In this document: one piece after another, positions 9,480-18,161 of the stretch | Layout of the letters: each line of letters starts with the position of its first letter | Position numbering within the stretch: the stretch's first letter is position 1 | Origin: Pelagicoccus albus | GTDB taxonomy: Bacteria > Verrucomicrobiota > Verrucomicrobiia > Opitutales > Opitutaceae | Length of the DNA stretch: 64,000 nucleotides | Direction: 5' to 3' | Assembly (NCBI RefSeq): GCF_014230145.1 | Contig: NZ_JACHVC010000013.1 | Span: 434,001-498,000 of the forward strand | Notes under the pieces: model-generated | Told to the model about the DNA's origin: nothing | The model's input: the letters and a program-made list of their open reading frames with translations, nothing else | The model's database searches: none | Position numbers and translations under genes: made by a program

Positions 9480-10670
9480 ATGAGCTCCTTGACTTCCACT
9501 TCACTCGCGCTCCTTACAGGGGCATGCCTAATGGCCGGAACATCTCTCCAGGCCGGACCAATTTTCGCCGGAGGCGAATTAACCTTCCAAGGAACCGCTC
9601 AAGTCACCGACACCAGTCGCGTGTCGCCAAACGCGGAAAGCCCTTCCGACATCTTCTATACCTTCACGCCAGCCGTTACGTACGAGCGGGAAACCGCCGC
9701 TATGAACTTGCGTGCAAACTTGGCTTTGCCCTTTCGTCGCTACGACGAAAACACCCAATACGACTCCGACGACATCGAATTTCTGATCAATGGCGAAGTG
9801 CCATTCGGAGCAGGCGGACCTCGTCTCTCTGGCGATTGGAGCGTGGCCTACATCGACGGTATGAGAGCCAGCTACCTTACCAACCAGGTACTGAACACCG
9901 AGAGCCTCAATGCAAATGCTTACGTGGATTACGTTTTGCGAAACAAGCTGAGCTTGAGAACTCGCTTTGGCTACAATGATCGCTCGAGTTCCGGAGTGGA
10001 AGAAGCATATCAGAACGCGAATACCTCCACGTTGTTTGCAGCTGGTATTCATGCTCGCGAGCTGATTCGGGGGCGAATTGGCTTATACGCTGAATACCTG
10101 ATCCGCAGCCGTAAAACAGATAGAGGAGCGACTGCCCAAGCTGTAGATAATACAGATGATGGAATCAACTTCGGCATTACTGGCCAAATACTACCTGAAA
10201 ATCTGTTTCCAAAGCTCGAAGCCGACCTGGCTTTCGGCCTTACTTCGACCGACGTAGGAAACTACTCGAATACCACCTCCAGCCAAAGAAATAACCGCCT
10301 CACTTTGGATGGTCGCCTCGCCTACCCAGCTAACACTAAGACAAACGTCGCGTTGACTTACCGCCGTAATCTAGCCGTTACGGATGACGACCGCACCGTC
10401 GAACAGAGTGATCTTTCTCTGATGATCGACTACACTCCGAACCAGAAACTAACTTTTGTTACCGAATTCGGAGTACAAAGTAACGATTTCATATTCGACC
10501 AGGAACCCCGAAACGACGACGTATTCATCGCCTCAGTAAGTGCCAACTATACGATTCGACTCAATTGGTTCGCCACCATCGGTTACAACTACAGAGACTC
10601 TTCTTCGACGGTCGAAATTAGCGACTACAACTCATCGACTTTCAATCTCTCCACTACCCTTGCGTTCTAG
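9480..10670 (+). CDS. Outer-membrane beta-barrel protein
   Basis: 396 residues with a signal peptide (likely cleavage after SLQA, residue 25). The mature part consists of alternating amphipathic beta-strands rich in Tyr, Arg, Asn and Thr (for example LRTRFGYNDRSSSG and VALTYRRNLAVTDDD). It ends in a strand closing with Phe (NLSTTLAF), the usual barrel C-terminus recognised by BamA. No plug domain is seen, so it is not a TonB-dependent receptor; a porin-like or structural role is likely. Monocistronic by position. Confidence 0.78.
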   Translation: MSSLTSTSLALLTGACLMAGTSLQAGPIFAGGELTFQGTAQVTDTSRVSPNAESPSDIFYTFTPAVTYERETAAMNLRANLALPFRRYDENTQYDSDDIEFLINGEVPFGAGGPRLSGDWSVAYIDGMRASYLTNQVLNTESLNANAYVDYVLRNKLSLRTRFGYNDRSSSGVEEAYQNANTSTLFAAGIHARELIRGRIGLYAEYLIRSRKTDRGATAQAVDNTDDGINFGITGQILPENLFPKLEADLAFGLTSTDVGNYSNTTSSQRNNRLTLDGRLAYPANTKTNVALTYRRNLAVTDDDRTVEQSDLSLMIDYTPNQKLTFVTEFGVQSNDFIFDQEPRNDDVFIASVSANYTIRLNWFATIGYNYRDSSSTVEISDYNSSTFNLSTTLAF

Positions 10671-10834
10671 CAGCAAACGGATTGCCTTTGAACGCAGCTT
10701 GTAAAACTCAAAGGGAATTGCCCCAAACGTACTTAATTTCCACCGGAAATCATAATAATTCCCTAAAGAGCTAAGGCAAAACCGTTAACCTACCGATTGA
10801 TAAGCAAACAGTTACCCATTTCACGAATCCCACC

Positions 10835-11485
10835 ATGTCCATAAGAGTATATATCGTAGACGATCACCCACTAGTTCGCCAAGGTCTGACGCAAATTATC
10901 AGTGGCCAGGAAGACCTAGAAGTTTGTGGAGAAGCAGAGGATTCCTCCGGTGCTATGAGAGGTATCGAATCCTCAAATCCGGATGTCGTGATCGTCGATA
11001 TTTCGCTCCAAGGAAACAATGGCCTGGAGCTTATAAAAAACCTCAAGGCCATCCACGAGAAGCTACCGATTCTTGTATTCTCGATGCACGACGAGTCCAT
11101 CTACGCGCAGAGAGCGCTCCGGGCAGGAGCCAAGGCCTACGTGATGAAAAAGGAATCTTCCGATAAGATCGTTGATGCTATCCGCAAGATCTTGAAGGGG
11201 GAAATTTACGTGAGTCCTCGGGTTGCAGACCAAGTCCTGCACCAGATAGTGAATGGGCCTACCAACTCCTCGACTTCGCCAGTGGATCGCTTGACGGACC
11301 GCGAACTTGAAGTCGTTCAGCTTATCGGAAGAGGTCTATCGACTCGCGAAATTGCTGAAAGCCTTCACCTGTCAGTCAAAACCATCGAATCCCATCGAGC
11401 TCACGTTAAAGAAAAGTTGAATTTGAGAAATGCGACTGAGCTAGTGCAGTTCTCCGTCCAATGGGTCGACCAACAGGATAACTGA
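10835..11485 (+). CDS. NarL/FixJ-family response regulator
   Basis: 216 residues: an N-terminal receiver (1-120) and a C-terminal LuxR-type helix-turn-helix (about 150-205). Acidic pocket residues VDDH follow the start, the phospho-accepting Asp is D55 (VIVDISLQG), and the lysine lies in AYVMKKE. The HTH shows LTDRELEVVQLIGRGLSTREIA and the recognition helix VKTIESHRAHVKEKL. It is a DNA-binding two-component regulator; no histidine kinase is adjacent. Terminated by the hairpin at 11513-11539 and followed by a paralogue at 11723. Confidence 0.93.
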   Translation: MSIRVYIVDDHPLVRQGLTQIISGQEDLEVCGEAEDSSGAMRGIESSNPDVVIVDISLQGNNGLELIKNLKAIHEKLPILVFSMHDESIYAQRALRAGAKAYVMKKESSDKIVDAIRKILKGEIYVSPRVADQVLHQIVNGPTNSSTSPVDRLTDRELEVVQLIGRGLSTREIAESLHLSVKTIESHRAHVKEKLNLRNATELVQFSVQWVDQQDN

Positions 11486-11512
11486 GATACGATCGAAAAT
11501 TTGATTTTATGG

Positions 11513-11539
11513 AAAGCGACCAAGACTGGTCGCTTTTTT
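11513..11539 (+). terminator. Rho-independent terminator of the first response regulator
   Basis: A 10-bp perfect stem (11513-11522 with 11527-11536) around a 4-nt loop AGAC, ending in a run of T residues, 28 nt after the stop codon. It separates this gene from the paralogous regulator at 11723. Confidence 0.9.
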
Positions 11540-11722
11540 AGTACCCTGAACAATGAATGCTCCTAGAGCAAAACACCCACGGAATAGCTAAGGCTAATCA
11601 AACTCTATCGCCTACAAGTACCCTCGTCTACTCAATCCTTTCCGCCAAAACCCTAACAGCCATCGCCCGATTGTAAAAAAGCTGTATAAATTGATAGACT
11701 ATCGCGTTTCCACATTAGCGAT

Positions 11723-12370
11723 ATGTTCCACAAATCACCTCCGAAACAACTCCTCTACATCGATGAACACCCCGTATGCCAACACGGGTTGGAGAGCATG
11801 CTTAAAGACGATCCTCAATGGGAGGTTTGCCGCCGAGCTTCTTCCGAAAACCGAAGGGAGCTCCCAAAATCCATCGACCTCGCAATCGTCGAAATCACTT
11901 CAAGTCGCCCCCAAGGAATCGCGGTAGTAAAAGAACTTCGCAGCGTCTACCCGCAAACACCGATTCTCGTGCTCAGCAGTTACGATGAAACGATTTATGC
12001 AGATCGCTGCCTTAAATCAGGAGCCCAAGGATACGCCATGAAATCTTCCTCAATGCAGGAATTAAAAAGAGCGATAGACCTTGTGTCACAAGGGGAGTTG
12101 TACGTGAGCGAAAAAGTTAAATCACTCATGATCGATCGCCTTGCGAACCCGAGTGGTCCCGAGGCGAAACCAACATTTCAGAACCTATCCGACAGGGAGC
12201 TGCTGATCGTAGAGCAAATTGGTCTGTCAAAAAACAATAAAGAAATCGCTCAGGCGCTGCAAATTAGCGTAAAGACGATAGAGTCACATCGTTCTAGAAT
12301 AAAAGCGAAGCTCCAGCTCGATAGCCCGCAAGAACTCATGCGATATGCAATGCGACTTCACTACTTCTAG
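11723..12370 (+). CDS. NarL-family regulator with pseudo-receiver (Glu at the phospho-site)
   Basis: 215 residues, a paralogue of the regulator at 10835 with the same layout: receiver, linker, LuxR HTH (SDRELLIVEQIGLSKNNKEIA, then the recognition helix VKTIESHRSRIKAKL). Aligned to the paralogue, the phospho-Asp is replaced by Glu57 (LAIVEITSS against VVIVDISLQ). The acidic pair (IDEH) and the lysine (GYAMKSS) remain. Asp-to-Glu often mimics phosphorylation, so the protein may be constitutively active or may respond to another signal. It reads in the same direction as the small receiver at 12410, 39 nt downstream. Confidence 0.88.
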   Translation: MFHKSPPKQLLYIDEHPVCQHGLESMLKDDPQWEVCRRASSENRRELPKSIDLAIVEITSSRPQGIAVVKELRSVYPQTPILVLSSYDETIYADRCLKSGAQGYAMKSSSMQELKRAIDLVSQGELYVSEKVKSLMIDRLANPSGPEAKPTFQNLSDRELLIVEQIGLSKNNKEIAQALQISVKTIESHRSRIKAKLQLDSPQELMRYAMRLHYF

Positions 12371-12409
12371 GATCTAACTACGAATAATCGTAAAAGAATC
12401 CGCAACCTA

Positions 12410-12826
12410 GTGACTCCGCGAAAACAAGAAACAAATAGCCAACGTCGAGCCCTCTTGGCAGAGGACAACACATTTATTCGCGAGCTCGTTGCGACTTACC
12501 TCGAAAAATTAGGGTACGAAGTGAGCCAAGCCCCCAATGGAGCGGACGCCATAGACATCTTGAATCAAAGTTCGGATCAACATTTTGATGTGATCGTGAC
12601 TGATCTTCTAATGCCTAAAGCAAGCGGAGATAGAGTAATCAAAGAAGCTAGAAGATCCGGAGCCTGTGACCGTTTTCTGGTGATGTCCGGTAATTTGTAC
12701 GACCCTAAATTTACCTCCGAAGATCCTGATCCAGATTCAGAATTCATCGAGAAGCCCTTTACCTTTACGGATTTCGAAGCAAAGCTCTCGGACTTAGGCT
12801 GCAAACAAAAAGCTGAACTGTCGTAA
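12410..12826 (+). CDS. Single-domain CheY-like response regulator
   Basis: 138 residues from a GTG start; no ATG lies before the receiver fold begins. It is a stand-alone receiver. Visible: the acidic pair in LLAEDN, phospho-acceptor D65 in VIVTDLLMPKASGD, a conserved Ser in FLVMSGN, and the lysine in FIEKPF. There is no output domain, so it probably acts through a partner protein or as a phosphate relay. It lies close behind the pseudo-receiver regulator and may be co-transcribed with it. Partner kinases are not in the window. Confidence 0.87.
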   Translation: MTPRKQETNSQRRALLAEDNTFIRELVATYLEKLGYEVSQAPNGADAIDILNQSSDQHFDVIVTDLLMPKASGDRVIKEARRSGACDRFLVMSGNLYDPKFTSEDPDPDSEFIEKPFTFTDFEAKLSDLGCKQKAELS

Positions 12827-12941
12827 GAGAGCCCATACTCCATCCCTTCGTAATTTTATTATTGCGCCCTATCGGATTTACGCTCTTTTAGACCGCTTTC
12901 ACGCAAGAATCGTGCGGCTACACCGTACGCTTCCGCGAAAG

Positions 12942-12992
12942 ATCTTCAAATTCTTGAAGATACAGCGTCTAGCCCAGCGAAAACTTGGCTAG
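12942..12992 (+). promoter_or_regulatory. Structured 5' leader upstream of rpsO (two hairpins)
   Basis: Two stems lie 60-110 nt before the rpsO start: an 8-bp perfect stem 12942-12949/12954-12961, and a 9-bp stem with one mismatch, 12969-12977/12984-12992, with a CGAAAA loop. S15 is known to repress its own translation through leader structures in several bacteria. The role here is inferred only from position; the structures match no named motif that I recognise. Confidence 0.4.
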
Positions 12993-13049
12993 GGATCCGC
13001 CCACTGGCTGGTCCGATCTTTCGTGCTAATTCGAAAAACGAACAAACAA

Positions 13050-13322
13050 ATGGCTAACAGCAAATCGATAGACAAGGCCCAGATCATTGGCGACTTCAAG
13101 ACTCACGACTCCGACACTGGTTCGGCAGACGTCCAAATCGCCCTCTTGACGGCCCGTATCAACCACCTTACCGAGCACTTGCGCTCCAACCGTAAGGACT
13201 TCCACACTCGCCGTGGTCTACTCGCTATGGCAGCTCGCCGTCGTAAGCTTCTCAACTACCTGAAGAAAAGCGATCTGGAGAAGTACAACGACATCCTACA
13301 ACGCCTGAATCTCCGCAAATAA
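13050..13322 (+). CDS. rpsO: 30S ribosomal protein S15
   Basis: 90 residues, exactly the family size, from the ATG at 13050; an upstream in-frame ATG at 13023 would add nine residues that S15 lacks. S15 binds the central domain of 16S rRNA and bridges to the 50S subunit. Family signatures are HDSDTGSADVQIALLTARI and LTEHLRSNRKDFHTRRGLL. The classical rpsO-pnp order is kept, but a terminator at 13393 separates the two genes. No Shine-Dalgarno is visible before the ATG. Confidence 0.98.
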   Translation: MANSKSIDKAQIIGDFKTHDSDTGSADVQIALLTARINHLTEHLRSNRKDFHTRRGLLAMAARRRKLLNYLKKSDLEKYNDILQRLNLRK

Positions 13323-13392
13323 TCGCGGATCCTCACGAGGAACTTAAACTCCGATCAGACATTGCAAAACCAGCGGTGATGATCAGTTTCCA

Positions 13393-13423
13393 AGCCTGCG
13401 AATTTTACTTCGCGGGCTTTTTC
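13393..13423 (+). terminator. Terminator or attenuator between rpsO and pnp
   Basis: A 10-bp stem with one G-U pair (13393-13402 with 13409-13418) and loop TTTTAC is followed by a T tract. It sits 70 nt after rpsO and 188 nt before pnp. It may be fully or partly read through, since pnp follows in the same direction. Confidence 0.85.
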
Positions 13424-13610
13424 GCTTCTAAAATTTCCAACTAACTAAACAAAAAACACACCGACGACCCGGCTGAACCCGATCCACTTGAGGAAATTTC
13501 CGCATGTCGCGCCTCGCACCTTAGCAGGTCGCCACATCCCGAAATCTCTTCAGAATTTAGTCAGATCCCGTTCGCCGAGTTGTCATCTCACACTGAAGTA
13601 AAAGAAATAG

Positions 13611-15827
13611 ATGATACAAAAACATAGCATAACTGTAGACGATCTCGACATCACCTTCTCCACTGGAGACGTGGCAAACCTCGCCTCTGGCGCGGTAACC
13701 GTTACCACCGGAGAAACCAGCCTCTTCGTATCAGCGACTGTAGCAAAAACGGTCCGCGAAGGCCAAGACTGGTTCCCCCTCACCGTTGACTACCGCGAAA
13801 AATACACCGCGGCTGGTCGTATCCCAGGTGGCTACTTCAAGCGCGAAGGTCGTCCCTCCGAAAAGGAAATCCTGACTTCTCGCCTTTGCGACCGTCCTTG
13901 CCGTCCGCTCTTCCCGAAGGGCTTTTTGAACGAAGTTCAGATCATCGGCTTCCTTCTTTCCGCTGACCAGGTAAACGATGCGGACATCTTGATGGTTAAT
14001 GGCGCTTCCGCAGCCCTCGCTATCTCTGACATTCCTTGGAATGGCCCGATCGGCGCTGTTCGCGTTGGCCAAATCGACGGCCATTTCGTCGCCAACCCAA
14101 CCATCGAAGAGCAGTACGCGTCCGACCTCGACCTCATCTACGTAGGCACCAAGGAAGAGATGCTCATGATCGAAGGTTCTGCGGACCAGATCGCAGAGGA
14201 TCGCTTCCTCGAGGCACTCGATTTCGCTCACGAAGCAATCCAGCCAATCATCGCCGGTATCGAGCAACTCCGTAGCGAAGCTGGTAAGGAGAAGAAGACC
14301 TTCCCACTTTGCGTTCTCGAGGACGAAGTTCGTCAAATCGTGAACTCCCTCGTGAGCGACCGCATCGGTGAAGCTTGCGCCGCCGGCGACAAGCAGGAGC
14401 GCAACGCAAAGATCGACGAGCTCAAGGGGCTCGCCGAAGGCGCCCTTCAAGAGAAGTACGGCGACAACTACAATCCAGCGCAGCTCAACATGGCGATGGA
14501 GGAATTGCTCGAGCACACCTACCGCAAGTCGATCCTCGACAACGGAGTTCGCTCCGGCGGCCGCAAGCCAAACGAGCTTCGCGAGCTAAAGTCCAAGGTT
14601 GGTGTCGTACCTCGCGTACACGGATCCGCCCTCTTCTCTCGTGGCGAAACCCAAGGCCTCGTCTTGACCACACTCGGCCCAGCGAACGAAGCTCAAAGCC
14701 TCGACGCCATCACCGGAGGACCAACCCAGAAGTCCTTCATGCTGCACTACAACTTCCCTCCTTTCTCCGTCGGTGAAACAGGCCGCTTCGGCAGCCCTGG
14801 TCGTCGCGAGATCGGACACGGCGCCTTGGCTGAGCGTTCGCTCTTGCCAGTCGTTCCTTCGGAAGACGTTTTCCCATACTCGATCCGCATCAGCTCCGAG
14901 ATCATGGCTTCAAACGGCTCGACCTCCATGGCTTCCATCTGTGGTGGATGTCTCTCTTTGATGGACGCTGGCGTGCCTATCACTGATCCAGTTGCTGGTA
15001 TTTCAGTCGGACTCGTTTCGGAGTTCGATGAAAACGGAAAAATCGGCAAGCACCACATCCTCACCGACATCCTTGGTGAAGAAGACCATTTCGGCGATAT
15101 GGACTTCAAGATCGCGGGTACCAAGAACGGAATCACCGGATTCCAGTTGGACCTTAAGATCAATGGCCTCCCAACAGACATCGTGAAAGCGGCCGTGGCC
15201 CAGTCTCGTGAAGCTCGCATCGAGATCTTGGAAAACATGGCAACCGCCATCTCCGCACCTCGCGAAGAAGTCGCTGCAACTGCTCCTCGTATCACAACCG
15301 TTCAGATCAACCCTGAAAAGATCGGCGCTCTCATCGGTCCAGGCGGAAAGAACATCCGTCGTATCGTTGAAATCACCGGAGCCCAGATCGACATCAACGA
15401 AGACAACTCTGGCCGCGTAAACGTTTACGCAACCAGCGAAGAAGCGATGAAGCGCGCCCTCAACGAAATCGACCTCGTTTGTGGCGAAATCGAAGAGGGC
15501 AAGATCTACCGCGGTATCGTCAAGGCGACCAAGGAGTTTGGCTGCTTCGTAGAAGTTTTGCCAGGTCAAGAAGGTCTCGTCCACATCTCCGAGCTAGCCG
15601 ACTTCCGCGTTCGCAAGACCGAAGACGTCTGCAAGCCAGGCGACGAAATGGTCGTCAAGTGCCTCGGAGTCGACGAGCGTGGACGCGTTCGCCTATCTCG
15701 CAAGGCAGCCCTCGAAGAGCTCGAAGCGCGCAAGGCTGCCAAGAAGGCCGCCGAAGCTCCTGCTGAAGAGCCAGCCGCAGAGGAAGAAGTCGCCGCTGAA
15801 GCGAGCGAAGAGAAGACCGAAGCGTAA
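13611..15827 (+). CDS. pnp: Polyribonucleotide nucleotidyltransferase (PNPase)
   Basis: 738 residues. PNPase degrades RNA 3' to 5' phosphorolytically. Order: first RNase PH domain, helical linker, second RNase PH domain (starting around residue 330, with [17 protein letters not shown]), KH domain ([17 protein letters not shown], near 567) and S1 domain ([20 protein letters not shown], near 635). An Ala/Glu-rich tail ends the protein, as in many PNPases. A purine-rich AAGTAAAAGAAA lies just before the ATG. The long leader after the rpsO terminator may carry its own promoter and the autoregulatory site known in other bacteria. Confidence 0.98.
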   Translation: MIQKHSITVDDLDITFSTGDVANLASGAVTVTTGETSLFVSATVAKTVREGQDWFPLTVDYREKYTAAGRIPGGYFKREGRPSEKEILTSRLCDRPCRPLFPKGFLNEVQIIGFLLSADQVNDADILMVNGASAALAISDIPWNGPIGAVRVGQIDGHFVANPTIEEQYASDLDLIYVGTKEEMLMIEGSADQIAEDRFLEALDFAHEAIQPIIAGIEQLRSEAGKEKKTFPLCVLEDEVRQIVNSLVSDRIGEACAAGDKQERNAKIDELKGLAEGALQEKYGDNYNPAQLNMAMEELLEHTYRKSILDNGVRSGGRKPNELRELKSKVGVVPRVHGSALFSRGETQGLVLTTLGPANEAQSLDAITGGPTQKSFMLHYNFPPFSVGETGRFGSPGRREIGHGALAERSLLPVVPSEDVFPYSIRISSEIMASNGSTSMASICGGCLSLMDAGVPITDPVAGISVGLVSEFDENGKIGKHHILTDILGEEDHFGDMDFKIAGTKNGITGFQLDLKINGLPTDIVKAAVAQSREARIEILENMATAISAPREEVAATAPRITTVQINPEKIGALIGPGGKNIRRIVEITGAQIDINEDNSGRVNVYATSEEAMKRALNEIDLVCGEIEEGKIYRGIVKATKEFGCFVEVLPGQEGLVHISELADFRVRKTEDVCKPGDEMVVKCLGVDERGRVRLSRKAALEELEARKAAKKAAEAPAEEPAAEEEVAAEASEEKTEA

Positions 15828-15849
15828 TCGCTTAATAGCTACTTATTTC

Positions 15850-15880
15850 AGCGCCCAGGGAGTGATCCTCGGGCGCTTTT
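15850..15880 (+). terminator. Rho-independent terminator of pnp
   Basis: Stem 15850-15859 pairs with 15867-15877 (ten pairs with one bulged C), followed by a run of six T residues, 23 nt after the stop codon of pnp. Confidence 0.88.
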
Positions 15881-15950
15881 TTGTGCTCGGACGCCATTGA
15901 TCCGACGAGTGTGCTTGGATTCCCCGCCGAAAGCAGTCATCCCAAGACCC

Positions 15951-16721
15951 ATGTCCAAGATCTTAATCGTAAATGACGACGGAATTGATTCACCCTTGCT
16001 GCAGGCCCTTATTGCTCGCTTTCAAAAACTGGGAGAAGTCGTGGTCGCCGCTCCGCGCTTTGAACAAAGCTGGGTTAGCAAATGCATGAGCCGCTTTAAG
16101 GATGTCGACGCCATTAAGCGCGACGACCTCCCCTGCGAAGCGTACTCCATTTCCGGCTCCCCCGCGGACTGCGTCAATTTAGCACTGGGACACCTTCTGG
16201 AAGAAAAGCCCCTTTGCGTGGTTTCCGGCATCAACGTAGGCCACAACGCTGGACTGGCCTACATCCTTTCTTCCGGCACTGTGGGAGCCGCTTTGGAAGG
16301 GGCACTACACAACATCCCTTCATTCGCCGCCTCACTCGGACTGGATCGCGGCGATTACGACCGGCTAAAAGACAACCCGCAAGCTCTAGGCGAATCGCTC
16401 GGTAGCAAAGCCGCCCTAGCCGCAGAAATCTTGGCTGACTTTGTCTCCAAAACGCTGGAATCCAACGAGCCGGCCTACGGAGTCGTTCATAAATTGAATT
16501 TCCCCTCCTCTGAGATCAGCGGCAAAACCGAGATCGTTCGCTCAAACCCAGCTCGCACTGAAGCCGGTAGCTTTTTCGCCGCCAAAAAAAACGCTTTTAG
16601 TTTCTCCTATCGCGAACTGGGGGAAATCGACTCGCAGACTCCAACCGATCGGGAGACCCTGAAAGCCGGCAAAATCAGCTACTCCAAATTGGACTTCTCC
16701 CAAATCGGCCAACTCTCCTAG
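15951..16721 (+). CDS. surE: 5'/3'-nucleotidase SurE
   Basis: 256 residues from the ATG at 15951; an upstream in-frame TTG at 15897 would add residues that SurE lacks. SurE is a metal-dependent phosphatase acting on nucleoside monophosphates. Signatures: ILIVNDDGIDSP with the metal-binding Asp pair at residues 9-10, SISGSPADCVNLAL, and SGINVGHNAGLAYILSSGTV with metal-binding Asn. It lies after the pnp terminator and before serC, all in one direction. Cytoplasmic. Confidence 0.95.
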   Translation: MSKILIVNDDGIDSPLLQALIARFQKLGEVVVAAPRFEQSWVSKCMSRFKDVDAIKRDDLPCEAYSISGSPADCVNLALGHLLEEKPLCVVSGINVGHNAGLAYILSSGTVGAALEGALHNIPSFAASLGLDRGDYDRLKDNPQALGESLGSKAALAAEILADFVSKTLESNEPAYGVVHKLNFPSSEISGKTEIVRSNPARTEAGSFFAAKKNAFSFSYRELGEIDSQTPTDRETLKAGKISYSKLDFSQIGQLS

Positions 16722-16830
16722 TCGCTACTAGCAAGCCGCCCCAAAAGCCAATTTGAAGGCTTTAATTGACCGCCATTGACAGCCCAGCCTCCGCCGCTTA
16801 CACACCTCGCTCCTTTAACCCTACACGCGA

Positions 16831-17982
16831 ATGAAACCCGCAAAAAAACCAAATCGTCCTTACTTCTCATCGGGCCCCTGCTCGAAGCGTCCGGGCTGGA
16901 GCCTCTCCGCCCTCGAAAACGCGCTAGTAGGCCGATCTCATAGAGCCAAAAACGCCAAGGCTCGCATCGAAGAAGTCATCACTCGTACCAAAGACTTGCT
17001 AAGCCTCCCCGAGGGCTACGTTTGCGGTATCGTCCCAGCCTCCGACACTGGAGCTGTAGAGATGGCCCTATGGTCCCTTCTCGGCGCTCGCGGCGTCGAA
17101 ATGATGGCTTGGGAATCCTTCGGATCCGGTTGGGTCACCGACGTAGTAAAGCAGCTGAAATTGGAAAACGTCGCCAAACACGAAGCCGCGTACGGAGAGA
17201 TCCCCGACTTGAGCAAGGTCAACTTCTCGAACGACGTCGTATTCACATGGAACGGCACTACCTCGGGTGCCAAAGTACCAAACGGCGACTGGATTCCCGA
17301 CGACCGCGAAGGACTAACCATTTGCGATGCGACTTCTGCCGTATTCGCCATGGAACTACCATGGGAGAAGCTCGATGTCGTAACTTACTCATGGCAGAAG
17401 GTCATGGGTGGCGAAGCGGCTCACGGCATGCTAATCCTCAGCCCTCGAGCGATCGAGCGCTTGGAAAGCTACACTCCCGCTTGGCCACTCCCAAAGATCT
17501 TCCGCCTAACTAAGGGTGGAAAGCTGATCAACGGTATTTTCACGGGCGCAACCATCAACACAGTTTCCATGCTATGCGTAGAGGACGCAGTAGATGGACT
17601 CAAGTGGGCCCAGGAAATTGGCGGTCTTCCAGAGCTAATCAAACGGTCCGACGCTAATTTGGCAGCCATTGAAAAGTGGGTCGAAGCGAGTGATTGGGCT
17701 GGATTCCTAGCAGAGGACAAGTCCATCCGCTCAAACACATCCATCTGTCTCAAAATCACGGATACCTGGTTCACCTCGCTTCCAGAAGACGAACAAGCGG
17801 CAGCAGCAAAAAAGATCGTGTCCCTTTGCGAAGCGGAAGAGGTCGGTTACGACTTCGGTGCCTACCGGGACGCTCCTACGGGATTCCGCATTTGGGGTGG
17901 AGCCACAGTCGAAACCTCCGACATCGAAGCTCTTCTACCTTGGCTCGACTGGGCTTACGCTCAAGTCAAGTCGGGCAGCTAG
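16831..17982 (+). CDS. serC: Phosphoserine aminotransferase
   Basis: 383 residues. It converts 3-phosphohydroxypyruvate and glutamate to phosphoserine in serine synthesis. The sequence has the long form start [33 protein letters not shown], and the PLP lysine K190 in [13 protein letters not shown]. This resembles the alphaproteobacterial/archaeal branch rather than the E. coli SerC branch. Followed by two hairpins, the second a clear terminator. serA and serB are not in the window. Confidence 0.93.
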   Translation: MKPAKKPNRPYFSSGPCSKRPGWSLSALENALVGRSHRAKNAKARIEEVITRTKDLLSLPEGYVCGIVPASDTGAVEMALWSLLGARGVEMMAWESFGSGWVTDVVKQLKLENVAKHEAAYGEIPDLSKVNFSNDVVFTWNGTTSGAKVPNGDWIPDDREGLTICDATSAVFAMELPWEKLDVVTYSWQKVMGGEAAHGMLILSPRAIERLESYTPAWPLPKIFRLTKGGKLINGIFTGATINTVSMLCVEDAVDGLKWAQEIGGLPELIKRSDANLAAIEKWVEASDWAGFLAEDKSIRSNTSICLKITDTWFTSLPEDEQAAAAKKIVSLCEAEEVGYDFGAYRDAPTGFRIWGGATVETSDIEALLPWLDWAYAQVKSGS

Positions 17983-17991
17983 ACTCCATTC

Positions 17992-18020
17992 GGATCGTAT
18001 CAGACAGGATGATACGATCC
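17992..18020. repeat. Perfect inverted repeat after serC
   Basis: Two 11-bp arms, 17992-18002 and 18010-18020, are perfect reverse complements (GGATCGTATCA / TGATACGATCC) around 7 nt. It is followed by AAAAA rather than T, so it is not a plus-strand terminator by itself. It may stabilise the serC transcript 3' end or be a protein site; a true terminator follows at 18034. Confidence 0.7.
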
Positions 18021-18033
18021 AAAAACCTTTCGA

Positions 18034-18068
18034 GCCGAAGCGCTAAACATAATGCGCTTCGGCTTTTT
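18034..18068 (+). terminator. Rho-independent terminator of serC
   Basis: A 10-bp perfect stem (18034-18043 with 18054-18063), a 10-nt loop and a T tract, about 50 nt after the serC stop. Confidence 0.9.
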
Positions 18069-18161
18069 CAATCCATACGCCTCGACAGAATCACTCCATG
18101 TTAATAGGCATCACTCGTGCTGCCACCCTTACCAGTATTCGGTAATCTGTGATTCTTAAAA

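Noticed and set aside
13731-14516. Long antisense open frame inside pnp
   Set aside because: Shadow of the biased codon use of pnp; its protein shows no motif.
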